64,000 nucleotides of DNA, from the NCBI GenBank assembly GCA_016282915.1, contig JAEELW010000130.1:1-64000 (forward strand), given 5' to 3'. The stretch is from Lachnospiraceae bacterium. Its GTDB lineage: Bacteria; Bacillota; Clostridia; Lachnospirales; Lachnospiraceae. The position numbers and the translations under genes are program-made. Below the pieces are notes generated by a model, which saw only the letters and a program-made list of their open reading frames with translations, did no database searches and had not been told where the DNA came from. Positions 7,730 through 16,569 of this stretch are shown here, piece after piece (the first letter of the stretch is position 1; each line of letters starts with the position of its first letter).

Positions 7730-9508
7730 TTACACTGACCACTTCAATGCAAATTCAGCCTCACCCATCCCGATCACGTCACCGCTGCGCAGCGGATTGC
7801 GGCTCTGGATACGCATACCGTTCACATACACGCCGCCGACGCTCAGATCCTCGACGATCACACGCCCTTCACTGTAACTGACTCTGAGATGCTCCGCTTC
7901 CACACCCGCATCCCTGAAGAGCACGTCACAGATATTATCACTGCCGAAGCTGATCAGATCATGCAGATAGATCACTGCACTGCTGCGTACGCAATGTCCG
8001 GCATAAACCTCGATGGTCATGGCCAGCAGGGCATCCGCTGCCTGATCCACATTGGACGGTCTGCTGTGCGTGCCGGAAGAAAATGCCACCGTGGAGCCTA
8101 CCCCGGCCGGTTCCTCCGTACGCATGATCGTGTCCGTCTCATAGCTGACCGGCATATCGACTCCGGGTCCGGGCTTTGTTCTGTTTTTTCCGCCTTTTAT
8201 CAACACTATGATGACAACAACGATCAGGATCAGCAGAACACCGCCGCCGATCGCCAGGGGAAGCACAAAGCCCGGAAGGCCTTCGCTTTCATCTTCATCT
8301 TCATCGTCACCCCTGTCGCTGCGTCTTCCGGGTTTTTTCCCGTCGTCGGCTTCATTGCCGGATACCGCGTCATTATCGGAGACGGTCTCATTTTCGGAGA
8401 CGCTTCCGTTTTCCGAGACCGTTCCGTTACCCGAGACCGACTCATTACCGGAAACGCTTCCGTTATCCGGGACCGACTCATTACCGGAGACGCTTCCGTT
8501 TTCCGAGACCGTTCCGTTATCCGGGCCTGCTTCGTTATACGGCGCTTTCCCTTCACCGGAGTCTTCCCCGCCACCATACACACCGATATTCCTCATGTTG
8601 ATCGTCGTCTGCTTCGGTATATCCTCACGTTCCCCATTTCCGACAGAATAGGTCCTGCCTCCTTCAAAGCTGAACCGCCCCTCGAGAACTCCTTCTTTTG
8701 CCAAAGCAAGCTCATCATCATCTAAGGGGATACGCAAAAGACTCAGGCTGGAACTTGTCCAGGTGGCAAATTCCTCACCCTTCTCTCTGGCTGCTGCTTT
8801 GCTGTCAGCCACAAAATCCATGCCCTTGCCTGTCGTAAAGATGCGCTCTGTTTCCGTATATGCCCACGCATCCGTACAAAGTGTCCCGAAGATCACCTCA
8901 TGGTGGGAATCGATCTCGCTCTTTACCTTCCGGCTGCGCTCACCATCCTCGGGCTGGAACGAACCGCTCGTTATAAGGAAAACATAAACCGGGTCACCGG
9001 CAGCGACCCTGAGCCTTCCCAGTTCGTCAAAAATCTGGTCAACGGCATTGTAGGGATTGGAAACAGCTCCGCTGTACTCAGCCTTTCTCAGTTTCTCCCC
9101 GATCTGATCGGCGTTTCCGGAAAACATGGATTCCAGGCCATTATTATCAAAGAACCAATGATTCAGATCTGTCGAAAGGTTTTCTTTTTCTTCTATCACC
9201 TTGATAAAAGCACTTACGGTTTCCGCACTGTTCTCCATATTTTTGGAGCGTTCGCTCAGAAACAGATAGTGTGCGCATTTACCGCTGATCGCATTCAGGG
9301 TAAACGATTCGTTCGAATCCCTGTCACTCCAGAAAACCTGAAATGAAGATGGATCATATAAATCGGGAACATCCACAAAAACCTGGAGTTCCTTATCCAT
9401 CACATATGCAGACATCACCTCGATCCTGTCGTCGGCGGCATATGCCGGCCGAAGCATCAATATAAAGCAAAGCACGGACAGAATCGCTGTGCCGATCCTC
9501 TTCTTCAT
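7730..9508 (-). CDS. Secreted vWA-like protein with membrane span and cytoplasmic FHA domain
   Basis: A 592-residue type I membrane protein counted from MKKRIGTA (AGGGGAAG precedes it). Residues 1-24 are a signal peptide ending RPAYAADD. Residues 25-300 are extracellular; the part around DPVYVFLITSGSF to DFVADSKAAAREKG resembles the second half of a von Willebrand A domain, but no clear DxSxS metal site is seen. Residues about 328-386 are Asn/Gly/Ser/Glu hexapeptide-like repeats, followed by a charged stretch, a membrane span (about 412-438) and a C-terminal FHA domain (about 497-592). That FHA is degenerate: the usual GR is FGS and SxxH reads EAEH. GSTVAF (about 471-476) in the juxtamembrane region resembles GKTVA/GSTVA motifs of the zinc-ribbon FHA protein. 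It is the last gene of the accessory block. Confidence 0.82.
   Translation of the reverse strand: MKKRIGTAILSVLCFILMLRPAYAADDRIEVMSAYVMDKELQVFVDVPDLYDPSSFQVFWSDRDSNESFTLNAISGKCAHYLFLSERSKNMENSAETVSAFIKVIEEKENLSTDLNHWFFDNNGLESMFSGNADQIGEKLRKAEYSGAVSNPYNAVDQIFDELGRLRVAAGDPVYVFLITSGSFQPEDGERSRKVKSEIDSHHEVIFGTLCTDAWAYTETERIFTTGKGMDFVADSKAAAREKGEEFATWTSSSLSLLRIPLDDDELALAKEGVLEGRFSFEGGRTYSVGNGEREDIPKQTTINMRNIGVYGGGEDSGEGKAPYNEAGPDNGTVSENGSVSGNESVPDNGSVSGNESVSGNGTVSENGSVSENETVSDNDAVSGNEADDGKKPGRRSDRGDDEDEDESEGLPGFVLPLAIGGGVLLILIVVVIIVLIKGGKNRTKPGPGVDMPVSYETDTIMRTEEPAGVGSTVAFSSGTHSRPSNVDQAADALLAMTIEVYAGHCVRSSAVIYLHDLISFGSDNICDVLFRDAGVEAEHLRVSYSEGRVIVEDLSVGGVYVNGMRIQSRNPLRSGDVIGMGEAEFALKWSV
8348..8518 (-). 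repeat. 18-bp-period coding repeat in the vWA-like/FHA gene
   Basis: About nine degenerate copies of a six-codon unit encode V-S-(E/G/D)-N-(G/E/D)-(S/T/A). The repeat makes a hydrophilic stalk between the extracellular domain and the membrane span. Several NxS/NxT sites occur by composition. Copy number is likely to vary between strains. Confidence 0.85.
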
Positions 9509-9529
9509 TATACTTCCCCTTTCCTGAAA

Positions 9530-9564
9530 CACAGGGATCAGGTATGATTCCCCCGGTCCCTGTG
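9530..9564 (-). other. Intercistronic hairpin upstream of the vWA-like/FHA gene
   Basis: CACAGGGA (9557-9564 read on the minus strand) pairs with TCCCTGTG (9530-9537), an 8-bp stem with a 19-nt loop, in the 68-bp gap after the PP2C gene. No U-tract follows, so processing or mRNA stability is more likely than termination. Confidence 0.5.
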
Positions 9565-9576
9565 CCTTTCCTTTCT

Positions 9577-10299
9577 TTATCCGAGCATCACTGTGAGCAG
9601 GCTCAGATTATCATTCCGCATATCGATGCGGTCCATCATGCGAAGTCGGAGCAATTCACTCCACTGCTTCGCGTTTACGGATTTACAAAGATCGATCACG
9701 ATCTCGTCTTCCCGTAAAAACTCCCATACGCCGTCAGAGCATAAGAGAAACGCATCTCCGCTTTCCAGCTCTTCAGGACAGTAATGTACTTCCGCTTCAC
9801 TCCGTTCCTCACTGCCGAGACTGCGGAGCAGCCGTGACTGATCCTCATCCTGTCCGATCATCGCCCTCGTGATCTCCCCGGCCTTGTATTTCTTATAAGC
9901 CACGGAATGATCATCCGTATAGGCCCATATACGCCCGCGGTGTATATAATACAGACGGGAATCCCCCACATGCGCCCAGCAGGCTTTACGGCCTTCGATC
10001 AGCAGCGCGACCACCGTACTCTTCAGAACACATTTCTTTTCCTTCTGAAGTGCCAGGATCTTCTCATTGGCCCCGGCGATGGTTTTGCCCAGCCACGCTT
10101 CTTCATCGGCGATCTCTGGACTCCAGGAGGCGAGCAGCGTATCCCTGGCGCAGGCCGAAGCCAGCTCACCATGTGCATGCCCGCCCAGTCCGTCACATAC
10201 AACGAACAGCCCGCTGTCCCCTGCTGTTTTGGAACCGACACAGTCCTCGTTATAATCCCGGCCGCCCTGATTTGTGTACTCGTAATAATCAAATACCAT
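9577..10299 (-). CDS. PP2C-family Ser/Thr protein phosphatase (accessory block, copy 1)
   Basis: A 240-residue cytoplasmic metal-dependent phosphatase, expected to reverse phosphorylation by the block's kinases. Motifs: RDYNEDC (motif 1), VVCDGLGGHAHGE with metal-binding Asp36-Gly37, AHVGDSRLYY, LLCSDGVWEF (Asp189) and RNDNLSLL (Asp230). The start is taken as the ATG at 10297-10299. A TTG three codons upstream overlaps the protease/FHA stop. It overlaps or abuts the gene before it and is 68 bp ahead of the vWA-like/FHA gene, so it is co-transcribed. It is clearly diverged from the second PP2C (11886) and from PrpC (32778), so this is not a recent duplication. Confidence 0.94.
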   Translation of the reverse strand: MVFDYYEYTNQGGRDYNEDCVGSKTAGDSGLFVVCDGLGGHAHGELASACARDTLLASWSPEIADEEAWLGKTIAGANEKILALQKEKKCVLKSTVVALLIEGRKACWAHVGDSRLYYIHRGRIWAYTDDHSVAYKKYKAGEITRAMIGQDEDQSRLLRSLGSEERSEAEVHYCPEELESGDAFLLCSDGVWEFLREDEIVIDLCKSVNAKQWSELLRLRMMDRIDMRNDNLSLLTVMLG

Positions 10300-10300
10300 C

Positions 10301-11848
10301 TTATCCAAGCTCCACTCGAATCACATTTCCGGGGTCGCCCACATAGAAACTTTCACCGCTCTTTAAATGATAGGGCACATTTGCGTTGAGCTTCTGCCCG
10401 TTCATCAAAAACGTTCCGTAAGAAGAACGCAGATCCGTCAGCAGGAAATCGCCGCTTGCCGCATCATAGGAAAGAGAACAGTGACGTCCGCTCACACCCG
10501 CGGTCCCCTCACGATAGACAAGCTTGCAGTTGGAAGGATCGCGGCCGATCATGATCGGTCCATTCCCCAGTGCAAGTGTCAGTCCGTTATGCTGCGCGGA
10601 AAGTGAACGCATCATCGGCTTGCGTACAGGCTGCTGTTGCTGCTGCATCTGCATCTGCTGTGCCTGTGCCTGGGCTGCCTGGGCCTGCGCCTGGGCTGCC
10701 TGAGCCTGTGCCTGTGCCTGGGCTACCTGGGCCTGTGCTTCAGCCTGTGCTTTCTTCTTTCCGCTGCCGGCCACCAGAACAATGACCAGAACGACCGCGA
10801 TCAGAACCACGGCACCGCCTGCGATACCGACGATCAGCCAGGGGAAACCGCCCTCTTCCTTATCATCGGCAGAAGGTCTTTCCACTTTGTTTTCGGATGC
10901 GCTGATATCACCGGAGTCCTTTACGTTCCCTCCCGGTGCGCTGGTCATATAAGGGATGTTATTCTTATCCAGGAAACGGATCAGTTCACCGCTGCTGATC
11001 GCATAATAATCCGCCTCAACCTGCCCGTCATAGGGACTGTTACTCTCTACGTTAACGTTGACGCCGATGACGTAGCCGTCTTCGGTCAGCAGGGGGCCGC
11101 CGGAATCTCCGTGATGGATCGCGGTATCCGTCTGGATACGCTCCACGCCTTTTCCTTCGTTCACGGCGATCTTACTGACGATACCTTTCTTTACGGTAGC
11201 ATCGGCCACATCATACTTACTGGCGCTGGTAAACTCGTTATCGGAGTTTCCGGGATAACCGATGGAATAGACCGAGGCACCTACCATGCTGTCATCGGCT
11301 TTCCTGATCGGCAGAGCCACACGCTTGTCCGTGGAATTGCGCAGACGGAGCACGGCCACATCCACTTTTTCGGTACTGCCATAGCAATCGACATAGGCGA
11401 TGTCGTAATCATTTGCGCTGTAATAGATACGCATCTCACAGCTTTCCGCCTGTAACAGCAGACCATACCAGCCGCCTTCATCATAATCAAAGCCTACGTA
11501 AGTCTCATAGACCCCGCCTTCACCGGCTCTGACATAGTCGTCTATCACATGGCAGGCTGTGATGATATAGGTGGGATTCTTATAATCCCCTCCCTCACTG
11601 GTAAAGAATCCGCTGCCTCCGGTATAATCCAGGTCACCGTAACTGCCCATACGGGCAGCGATCGAATACCCGTCATAGGTTTTGAGCAGCACGGCATTCT
11701 TCAGGTGAAACACCACCGAGACCACACCATTACGTGCTTCATTGACGGGATCTGCTGCATTGACAGGGATCGTCGTCTGCCGTATCCCCGAAAAGACCAG
11801 CAGCAGTACCATCACTGCACATAAAGTGCGGGACAGTCTTTTTTTCAT
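10301..11848 (-). CDS. Trypsin-like (HtrA-type) extracytoplasmic protease with cytoplasmic FHA domain
   Basis: A 515-residue membrane protein. It has a signal peptide (1-31), an S1-type serine protease domain (about 35-295) with the complete triad TACH (His100), VDVAVLRL (Asp163) and HHGDSGGPLL (Ser249), and a membrane span (336-361). A Gln/Ala-rich linker (367-406) leads to a canonical FHA domain (421-513) with IGRD, SGRH and SYGTFLMNG. The orientation is protease outside, phospho-peptide reader inside, so phosphorylation by the neighbouring kinases could recruit or control it, or proteolysis outside could be signalled inward. No PDZ domain follows the protease, unlike DegP/HtrA. AAGGAGGAG precedes the ATG. 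The gene sits between the two PP2C genes. Confidence 0.92.
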   Translation of the reverse strand: MKKRLSRTLCAVMVLLLVFSGIRQTTIPVNAADPVNEARNGVVSVVFHLKNAVLLKTYDGYSIAARMGSYGDLDYTGGSGFFTSEGGDYKNPTYIITACHVIDDYVRAGEGGVYETYVGFDYDEGGWYGLLLQAESCEMRIYYSANDYDIAYVDCYGSTEKVDVAVLRLRNSTDKRVALPIRKADDSMVGASVYSIGYPGNSDNEFTSASKYDVADATVKKGIVSKIAVNEGKGVERIQTDTAIHHGDSGGPLLTEDGYVIGVNVNVESNSPYDGQVEADYYAISSGELIRFLDKNNIPYMTSAPGGNVKDSGDISASENKVERPSADDKEEGGFPWLIVGIAGGAVVLIAVVLVIVLVAGSGKKKAQAEAQAQVAQAQAQAQAAQAQAQAAQAQAQQMQMQQQQQPVRKPMMRSLSAQHNGLTLALGNGPIMIGRDPSNCKLVYREGTAGVSGRHCSLSYDAASGDFLLTDLRSSYGTFLMNGQKLNANVPYHLKSGESFYVGDPGNVIRVELG

Positions 11849-11885
11849 ACTTCTTCTCCTCCTTCTTTTACTTTAGCTGTTTCTA

Positions 11886-12692
11886 TTAATACACGCACTT
11901 GACGATAAGTGCGGTATAATTATCCTGGTGCTTTCTCTTATGAGCCAGCACAGCACTTTCCATCTGCCTGCACATCTCCTGTTCCGAGCGCAGGGAAAGT
12001 ATATTAATGATCTCTTCCTCGCTCAGCACACCTCCGACGCCGTCCGAACAGAGCAGCAGTATGTCGCCCTCCATCAGCGGCAGCGGACGTACGGATGCAT
12101 CCACATCATCCAGACCGATCATTCCCAGGAATTCCGTCAGCGCATTGGCCTCCTCATCCTCATGATAGTTGCCCGGATCCATATATCCGTCCCGCACCAC
12201 CTCCAGATACTTCTGATGGCAGAGATTATGCTCCCGGTTGATACGGTTCAATACCCCGTTCCGGAACAGATAGAAGAAGCTGTCACCGACACTGACATAG
12301 CTCAGTTTCTCCTGATAGATAATCCCGGCGACCACTGTGGATCCGCCATCTCCGCCGATGGCTGCCTCCACTTCGGAAGACGCCTGATAAACAGCCTTTT
12401 CCAGCTGCTCATCGATATTGCCCTGACAATCCAGCATCGAAAACGAATTCCGGAAACTCCGGATCGCCGTCTCACTGGCAAGCTTTCCGTCCTTCATCCC
12501 GCCCATGCCGTCGCATACCGTGATGAACAGACCTTTCTGCAGGCTCTGCATCACGTCGAAAGCATTGACGACCGTAAATGAATCTTCCTGTCTTGCCCGT
12601 GATCCAACGCCCTGCATATTCCCGATCCGGTAGCTTAAACGCCTCCGTATATCCGGTCTGGGGCTCAAAGGCAGTATTGCTTCATTTGCCAT
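11886..12692 (-). CDS. PP2C-family Ser/Thr protein phosphatase (accessory block, copy 2)
   Basis: A 268-residue PP2C phosphatase. It shows RARQEDSF, VCDGMGGMKDG (metal Asp61-Gly62), SVGDSFFYL, LLCSDGVGG (Asp217) and QDNYTALIV (Asp257). The residue after GMGG is Met rather than the usual His, a mild variation. The frame extends upstream to 12776, but the ATG at 12690-12692 has GGGAGA upstream and starts one base after the stop of the zinc-ribbon/FHA gene. This tight coupling of FHA protein and phosphatase implies equimolar production. The N-terminal 20 residues include a basic RRRL stretch; no membrane span is seen. Confidence 0.94.
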   Translation of the reverse strand: MANEAILPLSPRPDIRRRLSYRIGNMQGVGSRARQEDSFTVVNAFDVMQSLQKGLFITVCDGMGGMKDGKLASETAIRSFRNSFSMLDCQGNIDEQLEKAVYQASSEVEAAIGGDGGSTVVAGIIYQEKLSYVSVGDSFFYLFRNGVLNRINREHNLCHQKYLEVVRDGYMDPGNYHEDEEANALTEFLGMIGLDDVDASVRPLPLMEGDILLLCSDGVGGVLSEEEIINILSLRSEQEMCRQMESAVLAHKRKHQDNYTALIVKCVY

Positions 12693-12693
12693 C

Positions 12694-13500
12694 TTATGAT
12701 TCTCCCTTTGTATTGGAATCCTGCCAGGTGAAACGGTCACAGCAGAACGGTACAAAGATGAACTTACTCTCTCCAAGTTCGATCACATCATAGGCTTCCA
12801 GCTTGGTCGGCACATATACGGGTTCGTCGTTCACATAAGGACTGTTGGCCGCCTCTGCCGGGATCAGGCTGAAGTTGTTATGCTTGATATCATAAGCAAG
12901 ACGTGCATGCTTTTCACGGGAGATCGCCGGATCGTCCTTGATGCAGATATCCATTTTTTCATCACGGCCTATGGTATTGTTTCTGCCGTAGATCCGAAAA
13001 TCCTTGCCCTTCGACTTGCCTTCGATGCAGACCAGCCAGCCGCAGACCGGATCGGTCCCTTCGGCGACCTTCGCATTCTTCTTGAAGACTGCTACAGTCT
13101 TTCCCGCATCTTCTTCCTTTTTCTTCTCTTCTTCCTTCTTCTTCTCTTCTTCTTTCTTGCGGTAAGCAGCCGGTGCTACGGTCGAGCCGACCTCATTCGG
13201 AGCAACCACGGCACCTGCATTGTAATCATAAGCGCCGTTATTATAGCCGCCGTTATTATAACCGCCCATATCATAAGCGCCATTATTATAGCCGTTATTA
13301 TAGCCGCCCATAGGTGCCGCACCGGAAGCCGCGACCGTCTTTCCGATCCCGCCGCCATCCAGAGGTGCTGTAGGTACGTAAGCGTCGCCTCCGAAATCCA
13401 CACGGGGTGCGCCCGAATTCACTCCTCCGCTGCAATAGGGGCATGTTGCATACATACTTGTATCATACAGATGCCCGTTCATACATTCCTGAAGTGCCAT
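12694..13500 (-). CDS. Zinc-ribbon/FHA adaptor protein
   Basis: A soluble 268-residue protein with three parts. The first is an N-terminal putative zinc knuckle, ECMNGHLYD...CPYC (Cys6, His10, Cys20, Cys23). The second is a flexible middle with NNG(A/G)Y repeats (66-92) and a Lys/Glu run (114-131). The third is a C-terminal FHA domain (about 155-252) with TIGRD, SREKH and a normal beta-sandwich pattern. IGKTVAA (52-58), GSTVAP (105-110) and AGKTVAV (132-138) are three near-identical Thr motifs outside the FHA domain and good candidate kinase targets. The role is inferred as a phospho-dependent adaptor between kinases and the membrane FHA proteins. GGAGGAAAG precedes the ATG. Confidence 0.88.
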   Translation of the reverse strand: MALQECMNGHLYDTSMYATCPYCSGGVNSGAPRVDFGGDAYVPTAPLDGGGIGKTVAASGAAPMGGYNNGYNNGAYDMGGYNNGGYNNGAYDYNAGAVVAPNEVGSTVAPAAYRKKEEEKKKEEEKKKEEDAGKTVAVFKKNAKVAEGTDPVCGWLVCIEGKSKGKDFRIYGRNNTIGRDEKMDICIKDDPAISREKHARLAYDIKHNNFSLIPAEAANSPYVNDEPVYVPTKLEAYDVIELGESKFIFVPFCCDRFTWQDSNTKGES

Positions 13501-13529
13501 ATTCTTTCCTCCTTGATATTTTCTTTATC

Positions 13530-13551
13530 GGTCCGCGGTCTCCCGTGGACC
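13530..13551 (-). other. Hairpin between kinase 1 and the zinc-ribbon/FHA gene
   Basis: GGTCC-x-CGG / CCG-x-GGACC with a 4-nt loop (GAGA on the minus strand), in a 123-bp gap. There is no U-tract and no convincing promoter, so kinase 1 and the downstream genes are probably on one transcript with processing or partial termination here. Confidence 0.4.
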
Positions 13552-13623
13552 GGAATTGCCGGATGATATCCCTTATCACTTATCACTGCCGGTCCTTTCT
13601 GATCCGCAGTGATCCGTCGTCTT

Positions 13624-16461
13624 TTACTGGACAAAAGTCCCGTAGGCGGTCGGCTGATCGACATAATACCACCACAGGGTATATCTCCCATTATCATCCT
13701 TCGTCGTGACAAACAGGACATCCATATCCTGTATCGTATAGCAGCCGATCCAGGCAGTGTTGATCTTTCCGAGATCGTAAGCTTCAGTGAACTGCCATTC
13801 ATCTGTGCTTTCGCTTATCCCTGCCCTGATAACGGCAAAGCGATCCTCCTTCACCATTCTGACACACCAGAACAGGTCCGAACCGGAAACCGTCATATTA
13901 GCAATATCATATACACTTCCATCCAATATCTGATCATGTACGATCGCCGCATCATAGATCCTGGACATACAGAAGCGCGGATTATTCTTGGTATCGTAAT
14001 AGGATACATATATGTAATCATCATCCGAGACCAGCTGTTTGATAAAGCCGGGCGAAGGAACATGCAGGATTGCCTCCGGTGTCGAATTGATATCCCCGGC
14101 CGGGACACGCCACAGAGTACTGTCCGAACCGCCGTCATAGCTGCGCCCGTCTGGCGAGCTCAGGACATAATACAGATACCCGTTCGTGAACGTATATCCC
14201 CGTGTATCGGGAACCGGTTCGCCATACTTATACCCCAGATCGATGGCCCCTGCCACTTTTCCGCTCCCCCGCACAACACACTGAATGCATGAGACACGTC
14301 TGTCCACAGAATCGTACTGCTGCAGCCGGTAAACGAAGAAGCAGGTATCCGAAACCAGTAATGAGGAAATATCTCTGTACGAGGAAAGCTCATCGATCAC
14401 TTTTTCGCCGCTTCCATCCAGATTGGAAGTATAGGCAATCCCCTCGGAAACATAATACATCGTATTTCCGATCACCGTATAACTGGAGCAGCTGTGATCA
14501 AGTATCCGGATATCATTTCCGTCCACATCCTCGGAATAGGTACAGTTATCATTCCAGTCGGAAAATATCAGGTTCAGATCGTCATCTACCCAGACATCAC
14601 AATCGTTCGTAATATTATTTACGTTATATGCCTGCGCAAAAAGCTCCGCTTCCACCTCCGGCGTGGGCGGTTCTGTCGGTTCCGGCGTGGCTGTGGGCGG
14701 CTCCGTAGGCCTCGGGGTAGGTGTTGAAGTGGGCGCCGGCGTAGGCGTATCTTTCGCTGCCACAATGTCTCCGCCATGTCCTGCGTCTCCTCCATCCCTG
14801 CCCGTAAAGAAGATGACCCCTCCAACAATAAGACCGATCACGACCACCGCTGCTGCAACGATCCCGATGATCAGTCCCGTGTTGCTCTTTTTCTTTCCCT
14901 GAACAGCTGCGCTTCCATTGTTCATATCCGGCATCATTCCGGAAGGGCCGGCCTGCGGTCCGCCGCTCTGCGGGATATTGTTTCCCATCTGCGGGATGCC
15001 GTTCCCTGTCTGAGGGATATTATTCCCCGTCTGCGGGATACCGTTTCCCGTCTGCGGGATACCGTTTCCCGTCTGAGGGATATTATTCCCCGTCTGCGGC
15101 ATATTAAACCCTGTCTGCGGGATCTCGTTTCCGGCAGACATTCCTGCATTATCCATACTTCCGTTACCGAAAGCATTTCCTGCCTGCATATCCTGCGGAG
15201 CATTTGCCCCCTGCCACTGCGGATTCTGCATCGCATTCGGATCCTGCCACTGCGTGCTCCGCATCATGTTCGGATCCTGCTGCGCGTTTGCTCCCTGCCA
15301 CTGCGCATTCTGCATCATGTTCGGATCCTGCTGCGCATTCGCTCCCTGCCACTGCGCGTTCTGCACCGCATTCGGATCCTGCCACTGCGTGCTCCGCATC
15401 GCATTCGGATCCTGCCACTGCGCGTTCTGCATTGCATTCGGATCCTGCCACTGCGCATTCTGCATAGCATTCTGGTCCTGCTGCATGCCCTGTCCGAATG
15501 CAGCGTTATCACCGGGTGCAGCAAAGAAACGCTGTGGCACCGTCGACTGTATGCGTTCCTTCTCCTCGATCACCTCGGATTCCTGCATAGCCATCTTAAA
15601 TGCCGCCATAGACTGGAAACGGTCACCCGGCTGCACGCTCAGTGCCTGCAGGATCGCAGATTCCGCAGCACGGCCGATCTTCACCCCGAGATTGGAAGGC
15701 GGCACCAGTTCATCCTCGTCCATACGTTCCACGGAATCAGGCGGCCTTTTTCCGGTCAGCGCATAATAAAATGTGGCACCAAGGGCATATACATCCGTAA
15801 AAGGCCCCTGTTTGCCACGTCTCGTATATTGTTCCTTGGGAGCAAAACCATGCTTGAGCACCACATCAAGACTGCGGCTCTTATCGCCCAAACTGTATCT
15901 GGCCGCGCCAAAATCAAGCAGCTTGATCTTTCCGTCCGTGGTGATGTAGATATTATCCGGGCTGATATCCCGGTGAACGATCCCTTTTTCATGAACCGCT
16001 CCCAATGCATCCATGATCGGAACAAGGATACGGGAACAGTCCTCAAAGTCTATCTTTCCGCCGTGATCCCGTATATAGGCATCGAAAGCAACGCCCTCCA
16101 CATACTCCATCACGAAATAGGCCGTACCGTTTTCTTCAAAATAACTGTAGATACGGACGATATTCTCGTTTCCGATAAACTGTGCCAGCGTTTCGGCTTC
16201 CTGAAGAAAGCAGGACCTGCCGTAATCGAAGCTTTCCCCCCGCTCGCCGGAAAAAGGCAATACCGTAGATCGTTCCACACGGGTAGCCATGGCATCCGGA
16301 AAGTATTCCTTTACCGCCACCCGCTTTCCTGTCTTGTGATCCGTTGCCGCATAGGTGATACCGAAACCACCCTGTCCCAGCACTTTCCCGACAATATACT
16401 GGCCTGCCAGCACCGTCCCCGCCGGCAGCGCAAGCGGGTATTTATTGTCTATCTCCCCCAT
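13624..16461 (-). CDS. Transmembrane Ser/Thr protein kinase 1 with extracellular sensor
   Basis: A 945-residue kinase. The cytoplasmic catalytic domain (about 20-295) has GQGGFG (29-34), the ATP-site Lys51 in VAVKEYF, IVHRDISPDN (Asp165), LLDFGAARYS (Asp183) and APKEQY in place of APE. A long Gln/Asn/Pro linker carries QWQDPNA repeats (337-420) and IPQTGN repeats (447-499). One membrane span (528-552) leads to a Thr/Pro-rich stalk (571-602). The extracellular C-terminal domain of about 340 residues, with repeated YY/VS-type blades, suggests a beta-propeller-like sensor. There are no PASTA repeats, unlike PrkC. The start is the ATG at 16459-16461 with GGAG eight bases upstream; an earlier in-frame ATG at 16491 lacks this. 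It has its own strong promoter. Confidence 0.93.
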   Translation of the reverse strand: MGEIDNKYPLALPAGTVLAGQYIVGKVLGQGGFGITYAATDHKTGKRVAVKEYFPDAMATRVERSTVLPFSGERGESFDYGRSCFLQEAETLAQFIGNENIVRIYSYFEENGTAYFVMEYVEGVAFDAYIRDHGGKIDFEDCSRILVPIMDALGAVHEKGIVHRDISPDNIYITTDGKIKLLDFGAARYSLGDKSRSLDVVLKHGFAPKEQYTRRGKQGPFTDVYALGATFYYALTGKRPPDSVERMDEDELVPPSNLGVKIGRAAESAILQALSVQPGDRFQSMAAFKMAMQESEVIEEKERIQSTVPQRFFAAPGDNAAFGQGMQQDQNAMQNAQWQDPNAMQNAQWQDPNAMRSTQWQDPNAVQNAQWQGANAQQDPNMMQNAQWQGANAQQDPNMMRSTQWQDPNAMQNPQWQGANAPQDMQAGNAFGNGSMDNAGMSAGNEIPQTGFNMPQTGNNIPQTGNGIPQTGNGIPQTGNNIPQTGNGIPQMGNNIPQSGGPQAGPSGMMPDMNNGSAAVQGKKKSNTGLIIGIVAAAVVVIGLIVGGVIFFTGRDGGDAGHGGDIVAAKDTPTPAPTSTPTPRPTEPPTATPEPTEPPTPEVEAELFAQAYNVNNITNDCDVWVDDDLNLIFSDWNDNCTYSEDVDGNDIRILDHSCSSYTVIGNTMYYVSEGIAYTSNLDGSGEKVIDELSSYRDISSLLVSDTCFFVYRLQQYDSVDRRVSCIQCVVRGSGKVAGAIDLGYKYGEPVPDTRGYTFTNGYLYYVLSSPDGRSYDGGSDSTLWRVPAGDINSTPEAILHVPSPGFIKQLVSDDDYIYVSYYDTKNNPRFCMSRIYDAAIVHDQILDGSVYDIANMTVSGSDLFWCVRMVKEDRFAVIRAGISESTDEWQFTEAYDLGKINTAWIGCYTIQDMDVLFVTTKDDNGRYTLWWYYVDQPTAYGTFVQ
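14962..15123 (-). repeat. 18-bp tandem repeat (IPQTGN) in kinase 1
   Basis: Nine six-codon units encoding (I/N)PQ(T/M/S)GN/G, with strong nucleotide conservation between copies. They lie in the linker just before the membrane span. All changes keep frame. Confidence 0.9.
15202..15453 (-). repeat. 33-bp-period tandem repeat (QWQDPNA) in kinase 1
   Basis: Seven to eight units around the core QWQ(D/G)(P/A)NA with alternating MQNA or MRST spacers. The units are strongly similar at DNA level and include frequent GGATCC sites. This is a candidate for recombination-driven length variation in the cytoplasmic linker. Confidence 0.9.
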
Positions 16462-16539
16462 GATCAAATCTCCATTTTCTTTATCTTGCATGCGGAGCCC
16501 TCAAAAACTGCATTTCCCGCTCCGTCCATACACATCAAC

Positions 16540-16567
16540 ATTATAAGGTTTTTTATCTTTATGTCAA
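16540..16567 (-). promoter_or_regulatory. Strong sigma-A promoter of kinase 1
   Basis: Minus strand TTGACA (16562-16567), 16-bp spacer, TATAAT (16540-16545): both hexamers are perfect consensus. It lies in the 108-bp gap between the two kinase genes, so kinase 1 and the genes after it can be transcribed independently of kinase 2. Confidence 0.88.
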
Positions 16568-16569
16568 TC

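Noticed and set aside
14962-15453. Regular short repeats that could suggest a CRISPR array
   Set aside because: The repeats are contiguous, in frame and encode the kinase linker. There are no unique spacers and no cas genes.
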